From Rubripirellula tenax (GTDB lineage: Bacteria; Planctomycetota; Planctomycetia; Pirellulales; Pirellulaceae): DNA of 64,000 bases. Below the pieces are notes generated by a model. It ran no database searches, had not been told where the DNA came from, and worked only from the letters and a program-made list of their open reading frames with translations. Location of the stretch: positions 556,065-620,064 of the forward strand of contig NZ_SJPW01000005.1 of NCBI RefSeq assembly GCF_007860125.1, written 5' to 3'. Below are positions 33,248-44,459 of this stretch, piece after piece (position 1 is the stretch's first letter; every line of letters starts with the position of its first letter). The position numbers and the translations under genes are program-made.

Positions 33248-34984
33248 ATGCGAGTCACAACTGAATCTTCCTTCTTGGCCAGCGATGGACAAGAAATTTT
33301 CTACCGCTACTGGGAACCCACTTCCCCTAGCGATCGGGCGGTGATGTTGTTCCATCGCGGGCACGAGCATTCGGCGCGATGGCAGGACTTTGTCGACACC
33401 AGTGGGCTGGACGACTGTTCGTTCTTTGCCTGGGACGCTCGTGGACACGGTCGGACCGTCGGCGAGCGTGGCGCGGCGGATAGTTTTTCGCGAATGGTGA
33501 AAGATGCGGATGAATTTGCGAAGCACATCGAGCAAAAACACAAGATTCCGCTGAAACAAATGGCGGTCGTCGGCCAAAGTGTCGGCGCGGTGCTGGCGGC
33601 GAGTTGGATCCACGACTATGCGGCTCCGGTGCGTTCCCTTGTTATGGCAACGCCTGCGTTTCGAATCAAGCTGTATGTGCCTTTTGCGATCCCCGCATTG
33701 AGACTTTGGAACCACATTCGGCCGGGCGGTTTCATCAAGAGCTACGTCCGCCCCGGGATGTTGACGCACGATGCCGACCAAGCCAAAGCGTACGCCGACG
33801 ACCCGCTGGTTTCCCCTCAAATTGCGACTAACATTCTGTTGGACCTGCACGACACGTCGACTCGCTTGGTGGACGATGCCAGCGCTATCCACACGCCGAC
33901 GCTGATGTTCGTATCGGGCAAAGACTATGTCGTTCGCCAGGACGTCCAGCATCAATTCTTTGACCGGTTGTCGTCGACGGACAAGCAGATCGAGGTGCTC
34001 GACTACTTTTTCCACAGCACGTTTTGGGAAGCCGGTCGCGGCGACGTGATTCGACGCAGTGGCGACTTCATTCGCGAACGTTTCGACGCGTCGGCCGCCG
34101 AATTGCCCAGCGAAACGGCGGCGAAGGGTTCGCTTGCCAAGTACGAACAACTGAAACATCCGCCATCGGTGATCAGCCGCGCGTGGTTCGGACTTCAAAG
34201 TCTTTCCCTGGGGACGGTCGGTCGGCTCAGTCGTGGAGTTCAAATCGGGTGGCGAGACGGCTTCGATTCGGGACAATCGCTCGATCACGTCTATCGCAAC
34301 CGAGCCGAGGGCACAACGCCGATCGGCCGGCTGATCGACCGAGGATACCTCGACTCGATCGGTTGGAAGGGGATCCGCCAACGCAAGATCAACATGGAAC
34401 GTTTGCTCGATGAAGCGATCGCACAGCAGGTCGAGCGGTTCGGCGAGATCACGATCCTAGATATCGCGGCGGGACCTGGCCGATACGTTTTAGAAACGCT
34501 CAAACGGAATGAGTCGTTACCCCTGCGAGCGATTCTTTGCGATCGTGACCCCGGTGGAATCGCTGAGGGAAGTGTGATCGCAAGAGAACTGGGCCTTTCC
34601 GATCGCGTCGAATTTCGGCAAAGCGATGCCTTCGATCCAGCGAAGATCCGCGAAGCGGTTGGCGATCGGTCGGTTCATATCGCGATCGTTTCGGGGCTGT
34701 ACGAATTGTTCCCCGACAACGAACCCGTCGAGCGATCGTTAGCGGGTGTCGCCAATGTCCTGATCGATGGCGGGCGATTGCTGTACACAGATCAACCGTG
34801 GCATCCCCAACAGGAAATGATTGCCCGCGTCTTGCCCAATCGAGACGGCGATCCGTGGGTGATGCGATGCCGAAGCCAAGCGGAAATGGATGCGTTGGTC
34901 CGCGAGGCGGGTTTTGGTCGTGATCAAATGCTGGTCGATCGATGGGGAATCTTCAGCGTCGCCACGGCCGTGAAATATGAGTGA
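33248..34984 (+). CDS. Bifunctional alpha/beta hydrolase and SAM-dependent methyltransferase (YnbC-like), 578 aa
   Basis: The N-terminal 300 residues form an alpha/beta hydrolase related to monoacylglycerol lipase or lysophospholipase: MLFHRGHEHSARWQDF, WDARGHGRT, nucleophile elbow VVGQSVGAVLAA, acid in FVSGKDYVV and His in DYFFHSTF. The C-terminal 240 residues carry a class I methyltransferase: ITILDIAAGPGRYVLET binds SAM, followed by LPLRAILCDRDPGG. E. coli YnbC (585 aa) has the same fusion. I start at ATG 33248 because the upstream extension is not protein-like. The other three ynb-type families lie at 5-8 kb, so this gene probably belongs to the same lipid pathway although it is unlinked. 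Confidence 0.82.
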   Translation: MRVTTESSFLASDGQEIFYRYWEPTSPSDRAVMLFHRGHEHSARWQDFVDTSGLDDCSFFAWDARGHGRTVGERGAADSFSRMVKDADEFAKHIEQKHKIPLKQMAVVGQSVGAVLAASWIHDYAAPVRSLVMATPAFRIKLYVPFAIPALRLWNHIRPGGFIKSYVRPGMLTHDADQAKAYADDPLVSPQIATNILLDLHDTSTRLVDDASAIHTPTLMFVSGKDYVVRQDVQHQFFDRLSSTDKQIEVLDYFFHSTFWEAGRGDVIRRSGDFIRERFDASAAELPSETAAKGSLAKYEQLKHPPSVISRAWFGLQSLSLGTVGRLSRGVQIGWRDGFDSGQSLDHVYRNRAEGTTPIGRLIDRGYLDSIGWKGIRQRKINMERLLDEAIAQQVERFGEITILDIAAGPGRYVLETLKRNESLPLRAILCDRDPGGIAEGSVIARELGLSDRVEFRQSDAFDPAKIREAVGDRSVHIAIVSGLYELFPDNEPVERSLAGVANVLIDGGRLLYTDQPWHPQQEMIARVLPNRDGDPWVMRCRSQAEMDALVREAGFGRDQMLVDRWGIFSVATAVKYE

Positions 34985-35268
34985 TGCGTCTGAACGAAAA
35001 CTCGGAGTGACACCGGACGGCGTGCGCTGTTCCGCTATGATTCTTCGCTGCCGGACGCCAGTCCGTCGAATTAGCCGATCCCCGAATAAAACATTGACGC
35101 ACCACAAGTCGTGTACCTGAGCTCGATCGTCGGGCAGAAGCCGTTGCAAAAGTCGTCAAGACGTTCGGCGATCAGATCCGACCGCAACTCTCGACGATTT
35201 TCGCCACCGGCAGACTCGACGTAGACGCACCACTCGCCCAGAAGCGGCTGCCACAGGAATATCAGTTC

Positions 35269-36090
35269 GTGTCACTTGATCGTTCATTGCCGAAGTTGGC
35301 CACAAAGATGGTGGCAGCCGAATCCGACACCGCGCGAACGAAACTGCTTCGCCAGGAAGTGCCGCGACTGTATCGGCACTTGAAACGAGTCCGTATCGAA
35401 CGTGGTCTTTTGAGCCGCTGGGGAATGTCGGTCAACTTGGATGAACTTGCCGGTGTTGAAATCGTATCGCCTGATACTTTGCGAGTGATTGGACAATGCG
35501 CCGACATCACCATGCAGCCACCTGCCTATCATGCTGGGCTGCAACACACCTACGGATACTTACTTAGCTTGGTGGAAACACCCTACGGTTACAAACGCGA
35601 TCGTTGGCTCAGCGACCGAATCGAAGTGGGGTTCGGGCTACCGAGGCATTCGCTGAATGCGTTCCCACGGCGTGGAACGCTATTGGGCAACTTGACGGAC
35701 TTCTTGGTCCGATTGTCGCTGCGAGAAGGTCCGCCGGCGAAGTCCGTGGGCGCTGTGGCGGAATTCGACAAGCAATCGCTCGAACGTACGCCGGGGACAC
35801 GCATCGTCGAAGAAATCCGAGGGGACGATCGCGATACGATTTTGTTGAGAACAGATTTGTTTCCAATGCCCTACACACCGGGCGAGGGCTTGTTGGTTTA
35901 TTCGATCAAAAAATCGCGTTCGGGCTGGAAATTGGTCACCACCTTTCCAATTGAACAGCCAAGCTGGGACGAGTTGTTGTCGCCATCGCGATTCGGAAAC
36001 GAGCAGCCGATAAAAGTTCGGTACAATGGATTCGTGAACAATTTTCCCGCTGACGGTGTCCTGGGGAAACGTACGAAAACCGACTTGTAA
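35269..36090 (+). CDS. Hypothetical protein, probably truncated at its 5' end, 273 aa
   Basis: The first usable start is GTG 35269. The same frame remains open and protein-like back to a TGA at 35095 (PELDRRAEAVAKVVKTFGD, then IFATGRLDVDAPLAQKRLP) but has no ATG, GTG or TTG there. This suggests that the original N-terminus was lost. The protein has RLYRHLKRVRIERGLL, then a beta-rich part with FPRRGTLLGNLTDFLVRLS and a C-terminal half of strands. I recognise no family and no signal peptide. It precedes the PycTM-like gene by 34 bases on the same strand. Confidence 0.5.
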   Translation: MSLDRSLPKLATKMVAAESDTARTKLLRQEVPRLYRHLKRVRIERGLLSRWGMSVNLDELAGVEIVSPDTLRVIGQCADITMQPPAYHAGLQHTYGYLLSLVETPYGYKRDRWLSDRIEVGFGLPRHSLNAFPRRGTLLGNLTDFLVRLSLREGPPAKSVGAVAEFDKQSLERTPGTRIVEEIRGDDRDTILLRTDLFPMPYTPGEGLLVYSIKKSRSGWKLVTTFPIEQPSWDELLSPSRFGNEQPIKVRYNGFVNNFPADGVLGKRTKTDL

Positions 36091-36124
36091 CGCATAGCCT
36101 CATCAAAATCGAAGACGACGTCTG

Positions 36125-36760
36125 ATGGAAAAGAGCCACGAAAAAGAGAACGACCCGACGACTCTGCAACCGGTCGCCGAAACCGCTGCCGTTCAAAATC
36201 CGAGTTCACTGTGCGACGACACCCAGGATGCGTTGGAAGCCGAGAACCTAATCGAAACGTACCAAATCATTGGCGAGTGGATTCGTTTTGCTGATGCCAA
36301 GGCCGCCGCCGTTTTGGCCGTCAATGGCGCGCTGTGTGGCGTCTTGATTCCGACATTGCACGAATACTCGAGCACACAACAAAATCATCCCGCAGCTTGG
36401 TGGGGCACGTTGGTATCGGCATCATTCTTGCTTTGGTTGGTCGCGATGATTTTGTCGTGCGTGCTGGCGTTCCGGTGCATTTTGCCGTTTCGACATCGCG
36501 GCAAGCACCCAGCGATTGGACATGCGGATCATTTCCATCCGGCTGCGATTTCACAGTCCTATCGGATCGACCAAACCGAAGAATTCGCCGACGAGATTGG
36601 GCGGATGGGGATGAGTGGCCTGAAACGCGAGATTGCGATTTGCATGATGCTGGATTCGCATGTATCGAGTGCGAAGTACGGCAGTGTGTCGGGTGCGATC
36701 CGCATGTTGGCGCTCAGCGCCGTGCTCGGCCTGCTGTACATGCTGTCGATTCAGTTCTGA
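36125..36760 (+). CDS. PycTM-like membrane protein (Pycsar effector-type domain), 211 aa
   Basis: About 40 polar N-terminal residues precede IGEWIRFADAKAAAVLAVNG, which matches my memory of the ADxKA-xxL-xxNG signature in the PycTM domain (formerly DUF5706). Three hydrophobic segments lie at about residues 60-78, 95-118 and 190-208, with a conserved-looking linker between the second and third. In Pycsar anti-phage systems such proteins disrupt the membrane when bound to a cyclic pyrimidine nucleotide. No pyrimidine cyclase is adjacent, so this may be an orphan or serve another role. The family call is from a short motif. Confidence 0.6.
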   Translation: MEKSHEKENDPTTLQPVAETAAVQNPSSLCDDTQDALEAENLIETYQIIGEWIRFADAKAAAVLAVNGALCGVLIPTLHEYSSTQQNHPAAWWGTLVSASFLLWLVAMILSCVLAFRCILPFRHRGKHPAIGHADHFHPAAISQSYRIDQTEEFADEIGRMGMSGLKREIAICMMLDSHVSSAKYGSVSGAIRMLALSAVLGLLYMLSIQF

Positions 36761-36808
36761 TCTTCATTCAGCACGAGAAACGGAACGGGGCAATCCAGAA
36801 CCGATGAC

Positions 36809-38194
36809 TTAAGCAGCCCGCTGCGATTGCTGTGCTGCCAACCCCATTTCGCGCAGCACGTTCTCGCCGCTGTGTCGTCGGGCGATCACGCGGGCGTGCT
36901 CGATCGAACGAGCATGTATTTCGGCGCGCCGCTTCACGAACTGGCGCATCAGTTCGGGGATCTCGCTGCGATCCTGGTAGATGAAACCGATTGAGCGATG
37001 ACCGCCGGCCAATCGAACTTGATCGGCCAACCAGCATCGATCCGGCACGATCACCGGCACACCGCGGGCCAGCATTTCCAGCAGCACACCGCTGCATCGG
37101 GCCACATATCGTTTGGGTTCATACAGAAACAAACCCAGATCCGCGGTATCAAGCCAATGGTGATAGTCGCTGGTCGACAAATTGGACGTCATGACCTCCA
37201 ACGGTCCGTCGCAAACTTCGCCCGACTCGGCAGCCGACGCCGCTTTCTCGTAATTGCGATGGAGCGTGGCTGGAATCATCGATTGCCACTTCTCCGCAGG
37301 CATCTGCATCGACAATTGGATACGGCCGGTTTTCAACAAGGACTTTTCGATGCCCGTGATCAAGGCGGCAATCGCATCGCGTCCCTTTTCGGCACGCGGC
37401 AAGCCGGCCAAAACGGCTTTGACAGGCAGTCGATCAAGCGGCTTTTCGACCGCGCGCTTGCGAGTCGGATAGGAGATCGTGTTGACGGGGACGCCAAGAT
37501 CGGTTTCGCGCAATTGGTCGGCCAGCGCAGTCGTCGTTGCGTGGATGTGAACCTTGTGCGGTGATGTGGCCACGATGGACGATCGCATTTGGCTGCCGAT
37601 TCTCTTCAACCGATCGGCGCGATTGGGCGTTTCGTCGTCATAGAGGGCGAAATGAAACAAGATGTCGATTCGCATCGGCGGCAATTCGATTTGCTCCAAC
37701 GCCGCTGCCAGCGCCAGCATCACAAAGTCGTCGCCCGTGTTGATCAAGATCGTATCGGAGGCGGTCGGTTTGACTTGGGCAATCAGACCGCAGAAGTCGT
37801 CGACCCATTGAGCAATCATTCGACGAGGTCGTTTGGCCGGCGGGTTCATCCAATCGGACAAACGAGTGCGAGCGTTTTCAACGAACGAGCCACCGACCGG
37901 ATTGCCGATCCGATCACGAGTGACGTGCGAGTTGCCGTCGACGCCCATCGACCAACGAACCATGCGCCGTGTTCCGAACTTGGGGACGACCGCCCACGAC
38001 TTGGGGACGCTGCCGGGCGCATCGAAACTCTCATGCGTTGCCATCACGCATCCCAACCCGAGCGACTGGGCACCGCCCAGCAAGAGTGTTGCGAGCTCGA
38101 AGAAGTGACCACCGACGTTTCGGATGTTGTCATCGACCAAAATCAATCGTGGCGCCGGCGTTGGTCGAGCAGTATCTATTGCGTTCACGGTCAT
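36809..38194 (-). CDS. GT-B type glycosyltransferase, 461 aa
   Basis: The N-terminus RLILVDDNIRNVGGHFFELA is a GT4-like start with a gly-rich loop and His. The C-terminal half carries the donor-site pattern LGLFLYEPKRYVARCSGVLLEMLARGVPVIVP, where SGVLLEMLARGVPVI corresponds to the E-x7-E/GxPVI region of GT4 enzymes. No signal peptide or membrane segment is visible, so it is cytoplasmic. It converges with the PycTM-like gene with 48 bases between stops. The sugar and acceptor are unknown. Confidence 0.68.
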   Translation of the reverse strand: MTVNAIDTARPTPAPRLILVDDNIRNVGGHFFELATLLLGGAQSLGLGCVMATHESFDAPGSVPKSWAVVPKFGTRRMVRWSMGVDGNSHVTRDRIGNPVGGSFVENARTRLSDWMNPPAKRPRRMIAQWVDDFCGLIAQVKPTASDTILINTGDDFVMLALAAALEQIELPPMRIDILFHFALYDDETPNRADRLKRIGSQMRSSIVATSPHKVHIHATTTALADQLRETDLGVPVNTISYPTRKRAVEKPLDRLPVKAVLAGLPRAEKGRDAIAALITGIEKSLLKTGRIQLSMQMPAEKWQSMIPATLHRNYEKAASAAESGEVCDGPLEVMTSNLSTSDYHHWLDTADLGLFLYEPKRYVARCSGVLLEMLARGVPVIVPDRCWLADQVRLAGGHRSIGFIYQDRSEIPELMRQFVKRRAEIHARSIEHARVIARRHSGENVLREMGLAAQQSQRAA

Positions 38195-38402
38195 GCCTCC
38201 CAGGCATCATGCTTCATTGGAGTCTGCAATCGGAATTCGAGAATAGACGGTCCTGGGGCACAAAACCAAGATCATCCGAGGCCAAAAATAGGCATTCCAG
38301 GCTCGAACATGCTCGGTGCATTACCAGGCGTTCGCCAGCCCGCGACGCCAGCAATCACAAACTCCCTTGATTCATCGTGGGTTTCGCACGTACAGGTAGG
38401 CC

Positions 38403-38999
38403 ATGGAAGTGCAGCATTACTTGACGTGCTTGTGGCCGGGGATGCCGGAACTGTGGTGGCGAGGCCGATTATCGGCGTTGCCGCTGGCGGTCGGGTTCGC
38501 GATTGCGCTGAACGCTGTTTTGGTAACGCGGTACATCTTTCCCGAGTGGTTGTCGGGCGGATTGGTATCGATGGCATTCTGGATCGGCGTGTTGGTGTGG
38601 GGCTTCTACGTCGCGAAAAGCGTTCGCGAACTGCCGGGCATCGTGGCTCCGCGAAAAGTCAGCGACGAGCCCGATCGATTCGCCGAAGCCCACCAAGCGT
38701 TCTTGCGAGGCGACTATTCCGAAGCCGAATCGCTGCTCAATCAAGTGCTAGCAATTGAAGCCCGCGACCCACCGGCGTTGCTTTTGCTGTCGGGGGTTTA
38801 TCGTCACACCGATCGTTTCGAATCGGCGGAACTGCTGCTTGCCGAGATTCGCCGTTTGGAAGTGTCCGACCGCTGGTTTTTGGAAATTCAGGCAGAAGCA
38901 TCCAGGCTGAAGCGGGCGTTGGAGCGAAAAGAAAAACCGAAAGAAGATTCTTCTGATTCTGCTGCCGATCTGACAGACACGGCAAACGTTGCCGCTTAG
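38403..38999 (+). CDS. Membrane-anchored TPR-like protein, 198 aa
   Basis: Two membrane segments (about residues 23-43 and 50-68) are followed by a soluble part. This contains at least two TPR-like units: AEAHQAFLRGDYSEAESLLN and ALLLLSGVYRHTDRFESAELLL. The tail is charged and low complexity. TPR proteins act as scaffolds. It is divergent from the glycosyltransferase and precedes clpC by 308 bases. A partner cannot be named. Confidence 0.68.
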   Translation: MEVQHYLTCLWPGMPELWWRGRLSALPLAVGFAIALNAVLVTRYIFPEWLSGGLVSMAFWIGVLVWGFYVAKSVRELPGIVAPRKVSDEPDRFAEAHQAFLRGDYSEAESLLNQVLAIEARDPPALLLLSGVYRHTDRFESAELLLAEIRRLEVSDRWFLEIQAEASRLKRALERKEKPKEDSSDSAADLTDTANVAA

Positions 39000-39307
39000 G
39001 CCCGGTTGCGACGAGTTCTTTTTCAAAATTTTGATTCAGAAACGCCCATTTCGCGGGACTTGTGCCGTCAAGCTCCTATCCCCGATCTTTGACGAGGCCG
39101 ATAGAATCTAGGTGAAAGCGGAAAGATCGGTGGCTTGCATTCTTTCCCTCGGCTTTGCTAAGGGTATGAATAGCTATGGCGTGCGATTTGCTTCGTAAGA
39201 TGTTCTTGGGCAGTTTCGCCAGATTGACAGCACCCGACATTCTGTGAGCGTACGGAGTCGCCCTCTCCGACGTCCCACCGGACACGACCTGGGTAGAGAG
39301 ATAAAAA
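39000..39307. other. Upstream region of clpC
   Basis: A 308-base gap holds the promoter and leader of clpC. GGGTAGAGAG about 10 bases before ATG 39308 may be the ribosome site. I see no CtsR-like or CIRCE-like repeat. Confidence 0.4.
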
Positions 39308-41950
<2,643 letters not shown>

Positions 41951-41980
41951 TCCGACTTCGCTGAGAATGAAAACCAATGA

Positions 41981-42013
41981 AACCGCGGTCAGGTTCCTGA
42001 CCGCGGTTTTTTT
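41981..42013 (+). terminator. Rho-independent terminator after clpC
   Basis: AACCGCGGTCAGG and CCTGACCGCGGTT form a 13-bp stem with a minimal TT loop, followed directly by a run of seven T. Confidence 0.92.
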
Positions 42014-42226
42014 GTTGATCACTGTCACTCGCTGAATTGGCACGTGCTGATCGCGGCAGCGGGATCAGCCAGCGAGTGTGGCCCGGACTCCGCAATTCCC
42101 CGCCTGCTCGATGACGGATGGCTCGGCGGAAGCATGACGGGATTGTGATCACACGCCTTGCGGTGCAGCTACAATAGGTGGCAATGATCCCGCCTAGTTG
42201 CTGCTTGATATATCAGAGGTGTACCC

Positions 42227-42889
42227 ATGGCATCTTCCTGCCCCGCATCTTCCCGCCCCGCGATCGTGCTTGGCCTTGCCTGCTTGTTCGGATTTCCGCT
42301 GTTCTCCGCGGCGACCGAGCCGGAGTCACTCACCGGTGATTCCTCGAGATCGGAACCATCCGTTGCCACGGCGACGTTCGCAGGTGGGTGTTTTTGGTGC
42401 ATGGAACCGCCGTTTGACGACATGCCGGGCGTGATCTCGACGACGTCGGGATACACAGACGGACGGACCAAGAATCCGACCTACGAATCGGTCAAAACAG
42501 GGCGCACCGGCCACATTGAATCGATGCAGGTCAAGTACGACCCTGCGAAAGTGACCTACAAACAATTGCTTACGCTTTTCTGGCACAACGTCGATCCGAT
42601 CAAGGCGAACGGACAGTTTTGCGACGAGGGTGGCCAATACCGGACGGCCATTTTCTACGAAAACGATGACCAAAAAAAGCTCGCCGAGGAAAGCAAAGAG
42701 ATCATCGCCAAGGCGTTGAAAGCGCGAGTTCGGACGGAGATCACGCAAGCGACGACGTTCTATCCCGCCGAAGATTATCACCAGGACTATTACATCAAGA
42801 ATCCGAAGAAGTACAAATTTTATCGCTGGACCTGTGGTCGTGACGCGCGGCTGAACGAGATCTGGGGTGACAAAGCACGCAAGCCTTGA
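42227..42889 (+). CDS. msrA: Peptide-methionine (S)-S-oxide reductase, exported form
   Basis: MsrA reduces methionine-S-sulfoxide in damaged proteins. The catalytic motif FAGGCFWCMEPPF contains Cys55. Also present are GVISTTSGYTDG, the substrate region TYESVKTGRTGHIESMQV and FWHNVDPIKANGQFCDEGGQYRTAIFY, all characteristic. A signal peptide of about 29 residues (ending FPLFSAAT) should export it to the periplasm, so it probably repairs envelope proteins. GAGGTG lies 9 bases upstream of the start. No MsrB domain is fused. Confidence 0.93.
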   Translation: MASSCPASSRPAIVLGLACLFGFPLFSAATEPESLTGDSSRSEPSVATATFAGGCFWCMEPPFDDMPGVISTTSGYTDGRTKNPTYESVKTGRTGHIESMQVKYDPAKVTYKQLLTLFWHNVDPIKANGQFCDEGGQYRTAIFYENDDQKKLAEESKEIIAKALKARVRTEITQATTFYPAEDYHQDYYIKNPKKYKFYRWTCGRDARLNEIWGDKARKP

Positions 42890-42944
42890 CCAAACTGTGT
42901 CGGTTCTGATTCCTTCATCCTACTGACACGATTTGCCAAGCCCG

Positions 42945-43679
42945 ATGCCGACAGCCATCCGAACTCACATTGCCCCGCTCGACTGCATCGTCATCGATGG
43001 CGGTCCTTCACCGACGATCCCCGTTGTGATCTGCCACGGTTACGGCGCGTCGTACGACGACTTGGCTCCGCTGGCGGGAGAGTGGATTTCCATGCTCGGC
43101 GATGCGGCGGCAAAGCTTCGGTTTGTATTCCCCGACGCGCCGAATTCGTTGGCGGCGATGGGCATGCCGGACGCTCGCGCGTGGTGGCCGATCAATATGG
43201 CCGGATTGGCCGAAGCGGTTCAAGCGTCTCGATTCGATCAACTTCATAAGCACACGCCACCTGGTATCGACGATGCTCGCAACGCTGTGTGCCAAACGAT
43301 CGCAACCGTTCGCGCCGAACTCGGGTGCGACACGGACTCGCCGTGGGTGATGGGCGGTTTCTCTCAGGGCGCGATGTTGTCGATGGATGTTGCCGTTCGC
43401 GGCGACATTCCCGCACCATCGCTTTTGATCCTGTTTTCGGGAACGCTGGTTTGCCAACCGTTGTGGAAGTCGGGATTGAAGCGACTTGGTGAAAGCCAAG
43501 TCTTTCAGTCGCATGGAACCGTTGATCCCATCTTGCCGTTCACCAGCGCCGAACGGTTGCGAGACTTGATTGGTTCCGAAAAAGTGCCGCTGAAGTTTCA
43601 TTCGTTCGTGGGCCCGCACACGATCGACGGCGAGTCGGTTGAAATCACGGCACAGATGCTGGCTAAGGTTGCCGGGTAG
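42945..43679 (+). CDS. Phospholipase/carboxylesterase family hydrolase, 244 aa
   Basis: The protein is a serine alpha/beta hydrolase of the acyl-protein thioesterase/carboxylesterase group. It has VVICHGYGASYDDLAPLA (the oxyanion HGxG), VMGGFSQGAMLSM with the nucleophile Ser, the acid in HGTVDPILPF and the His in FVGPHTIDGE. The length fits the family. ATG 42945 is chosen over TTG 42933. There is no signal peptide. It follows msrA by 55 bases, and the two may share a transcript. The substrate is unknown. Confidence 0.83.
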   Translation: MPTAIRTHIAPLDCIVIDGGPSPTIPVVICHGYGASYDDLAPLAGEWISMLGDAAAKLRFVFPDAPNSLAAMGMPDARAWWPINMAGLAEAVQASRFDQLHKHTPPGIDDARNAVCQTIATVRAELGCDTDSPWVMGGFSQGAMLSMDVAVRGDIPAPSLLILFSGTLVCQPLWKSGLKRLGESQVFQSHGTVDPILPFTSAERLRDLIGSEKVPLKFHSFVGPHTIDGESVEITAQMLAKVAG

Positions 43680-43823
43680 TCATCCGAACCTTATGCGTCG
43701 ATTGAATCCATACAACAATCACGTTTCGCAAATGGTTGTCGCCGCAACCGAATCCATACGGAAACCCATGTTTCCAATCCACCGAATGCCGCTCACCCTT
43801 GCCGATGCGAAAGTTGCTGACCG

Positions 43824-44396
43824 ATGAACCGAATTGCCAGTCGACGACCTGAAACGCTCGAGTTTTCTGAGTCCGCCGAATCGTCCGTCTATCAACGAGG
43901 ATTGGCTGATCGAGTGGAAGGGGCTTGTGCACTTGAGGCCCTTGAAAAACAACTGTTTTGGCTTTGCGAACTCGCCAGCCATTTGAGCACCGAACAAGTC
44001 GACAAGATTCATTTGCCCTATCACTGGACGATTCGCCAAGTCTTTGAGCATTGCGCGGACGCCGAACGAGTGTTCGGATATCGAATGCTGCGTATCGCGG
44101 CGGGAGACCCAACGCCGTTGCCTTCGTGGGACGAAAACGCCTATGCCGACAGCCGATTTGGGCTGGGAACGTTCACCAATCTGGTCAACGAGGTTGCGAT
44201 GTTACGTCAATCCAATCTGTTGCTGCTGCGGCGGATCGAACCCAAAGCCTGGGATCGAAGCGTGAAAGTCAACGGAAATCGAATGACGGTTCGAGCCATT
44301 GCTTGGGTCACGGCCGGTCACCTGCACCATCACTTCGAAATTGTCGAAGCCAGATGTGGGATGACCGTCCAACGTGCACCGGCACCTAACATGTAG
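43824..44396 (+). CDS. DinB-like metal-binding protein, 190 aa
   Basis: The fold is a four-helix DinB bundle. Likely metal ligands are His in WTIRQVFEHCADAERVFGYR and the two His in AGHLHHHFEIV near the end. The sequence PYHWTIRQVFEHCADAERV is the family's first-helix hallmark. DinB-like proteins include thiol transferases that use mycothiol or bacillithiol, among other activities, so I give no reaction. It starts 144 bases after the esterase gene. Confidence 0.75.
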   Translation: MNRIASRRPETLEFSESAESSVYQRGLADRVEGACALEALEKQLFWLCELASHLSTEQVDKIHLPYHWTIRQVFEHCADAERVFGYRMLRIAAGDPTPLPSWDENAYADSRFGLGTFTNLVNEVAMLRQSNLLLLRRIEPKAWDRSVKVNGNRMTVRAIAWVTAGHLHHHFEIVEARCGMTVQRAPAPNM

Positions 44397-44397
44397 T

Positions 44398-44428
44398 GAG
44401 CCGGGGTACGCTGCGCGCCTCCGGGCTC
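44398..44428. terminator. GC-rich hairpin between convergent genes
   Basis: GAGCCGGGG and CCTCCGGGCTC can form an imperfect stem directly after the DinB stop and before the end of the convergent DUF1559 gene. No T run follows, so it is a weak terminator call; it could equally be a dispersed repeat. Confidence 0.4.
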
Positions 44429-44459
44429 AGTTGCTAAACGGCTTTGCCGCGATGAAGCA

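Noticed and set aside
33221-34381. A 386-aa minus-strand open frame under the hydrolase-methyltransferase gene
   Set aside because: Arg-rich shadow of a GC-rich gene; no motif, and the plus strand has clear catalytic motifs.
37589-38758. A 389-aa plus-strand open frame
   Set aside because: It spans the antisense of the glycosyltransferase, the gap and an out-of-frame part of the TPR gene, with no domain signature.
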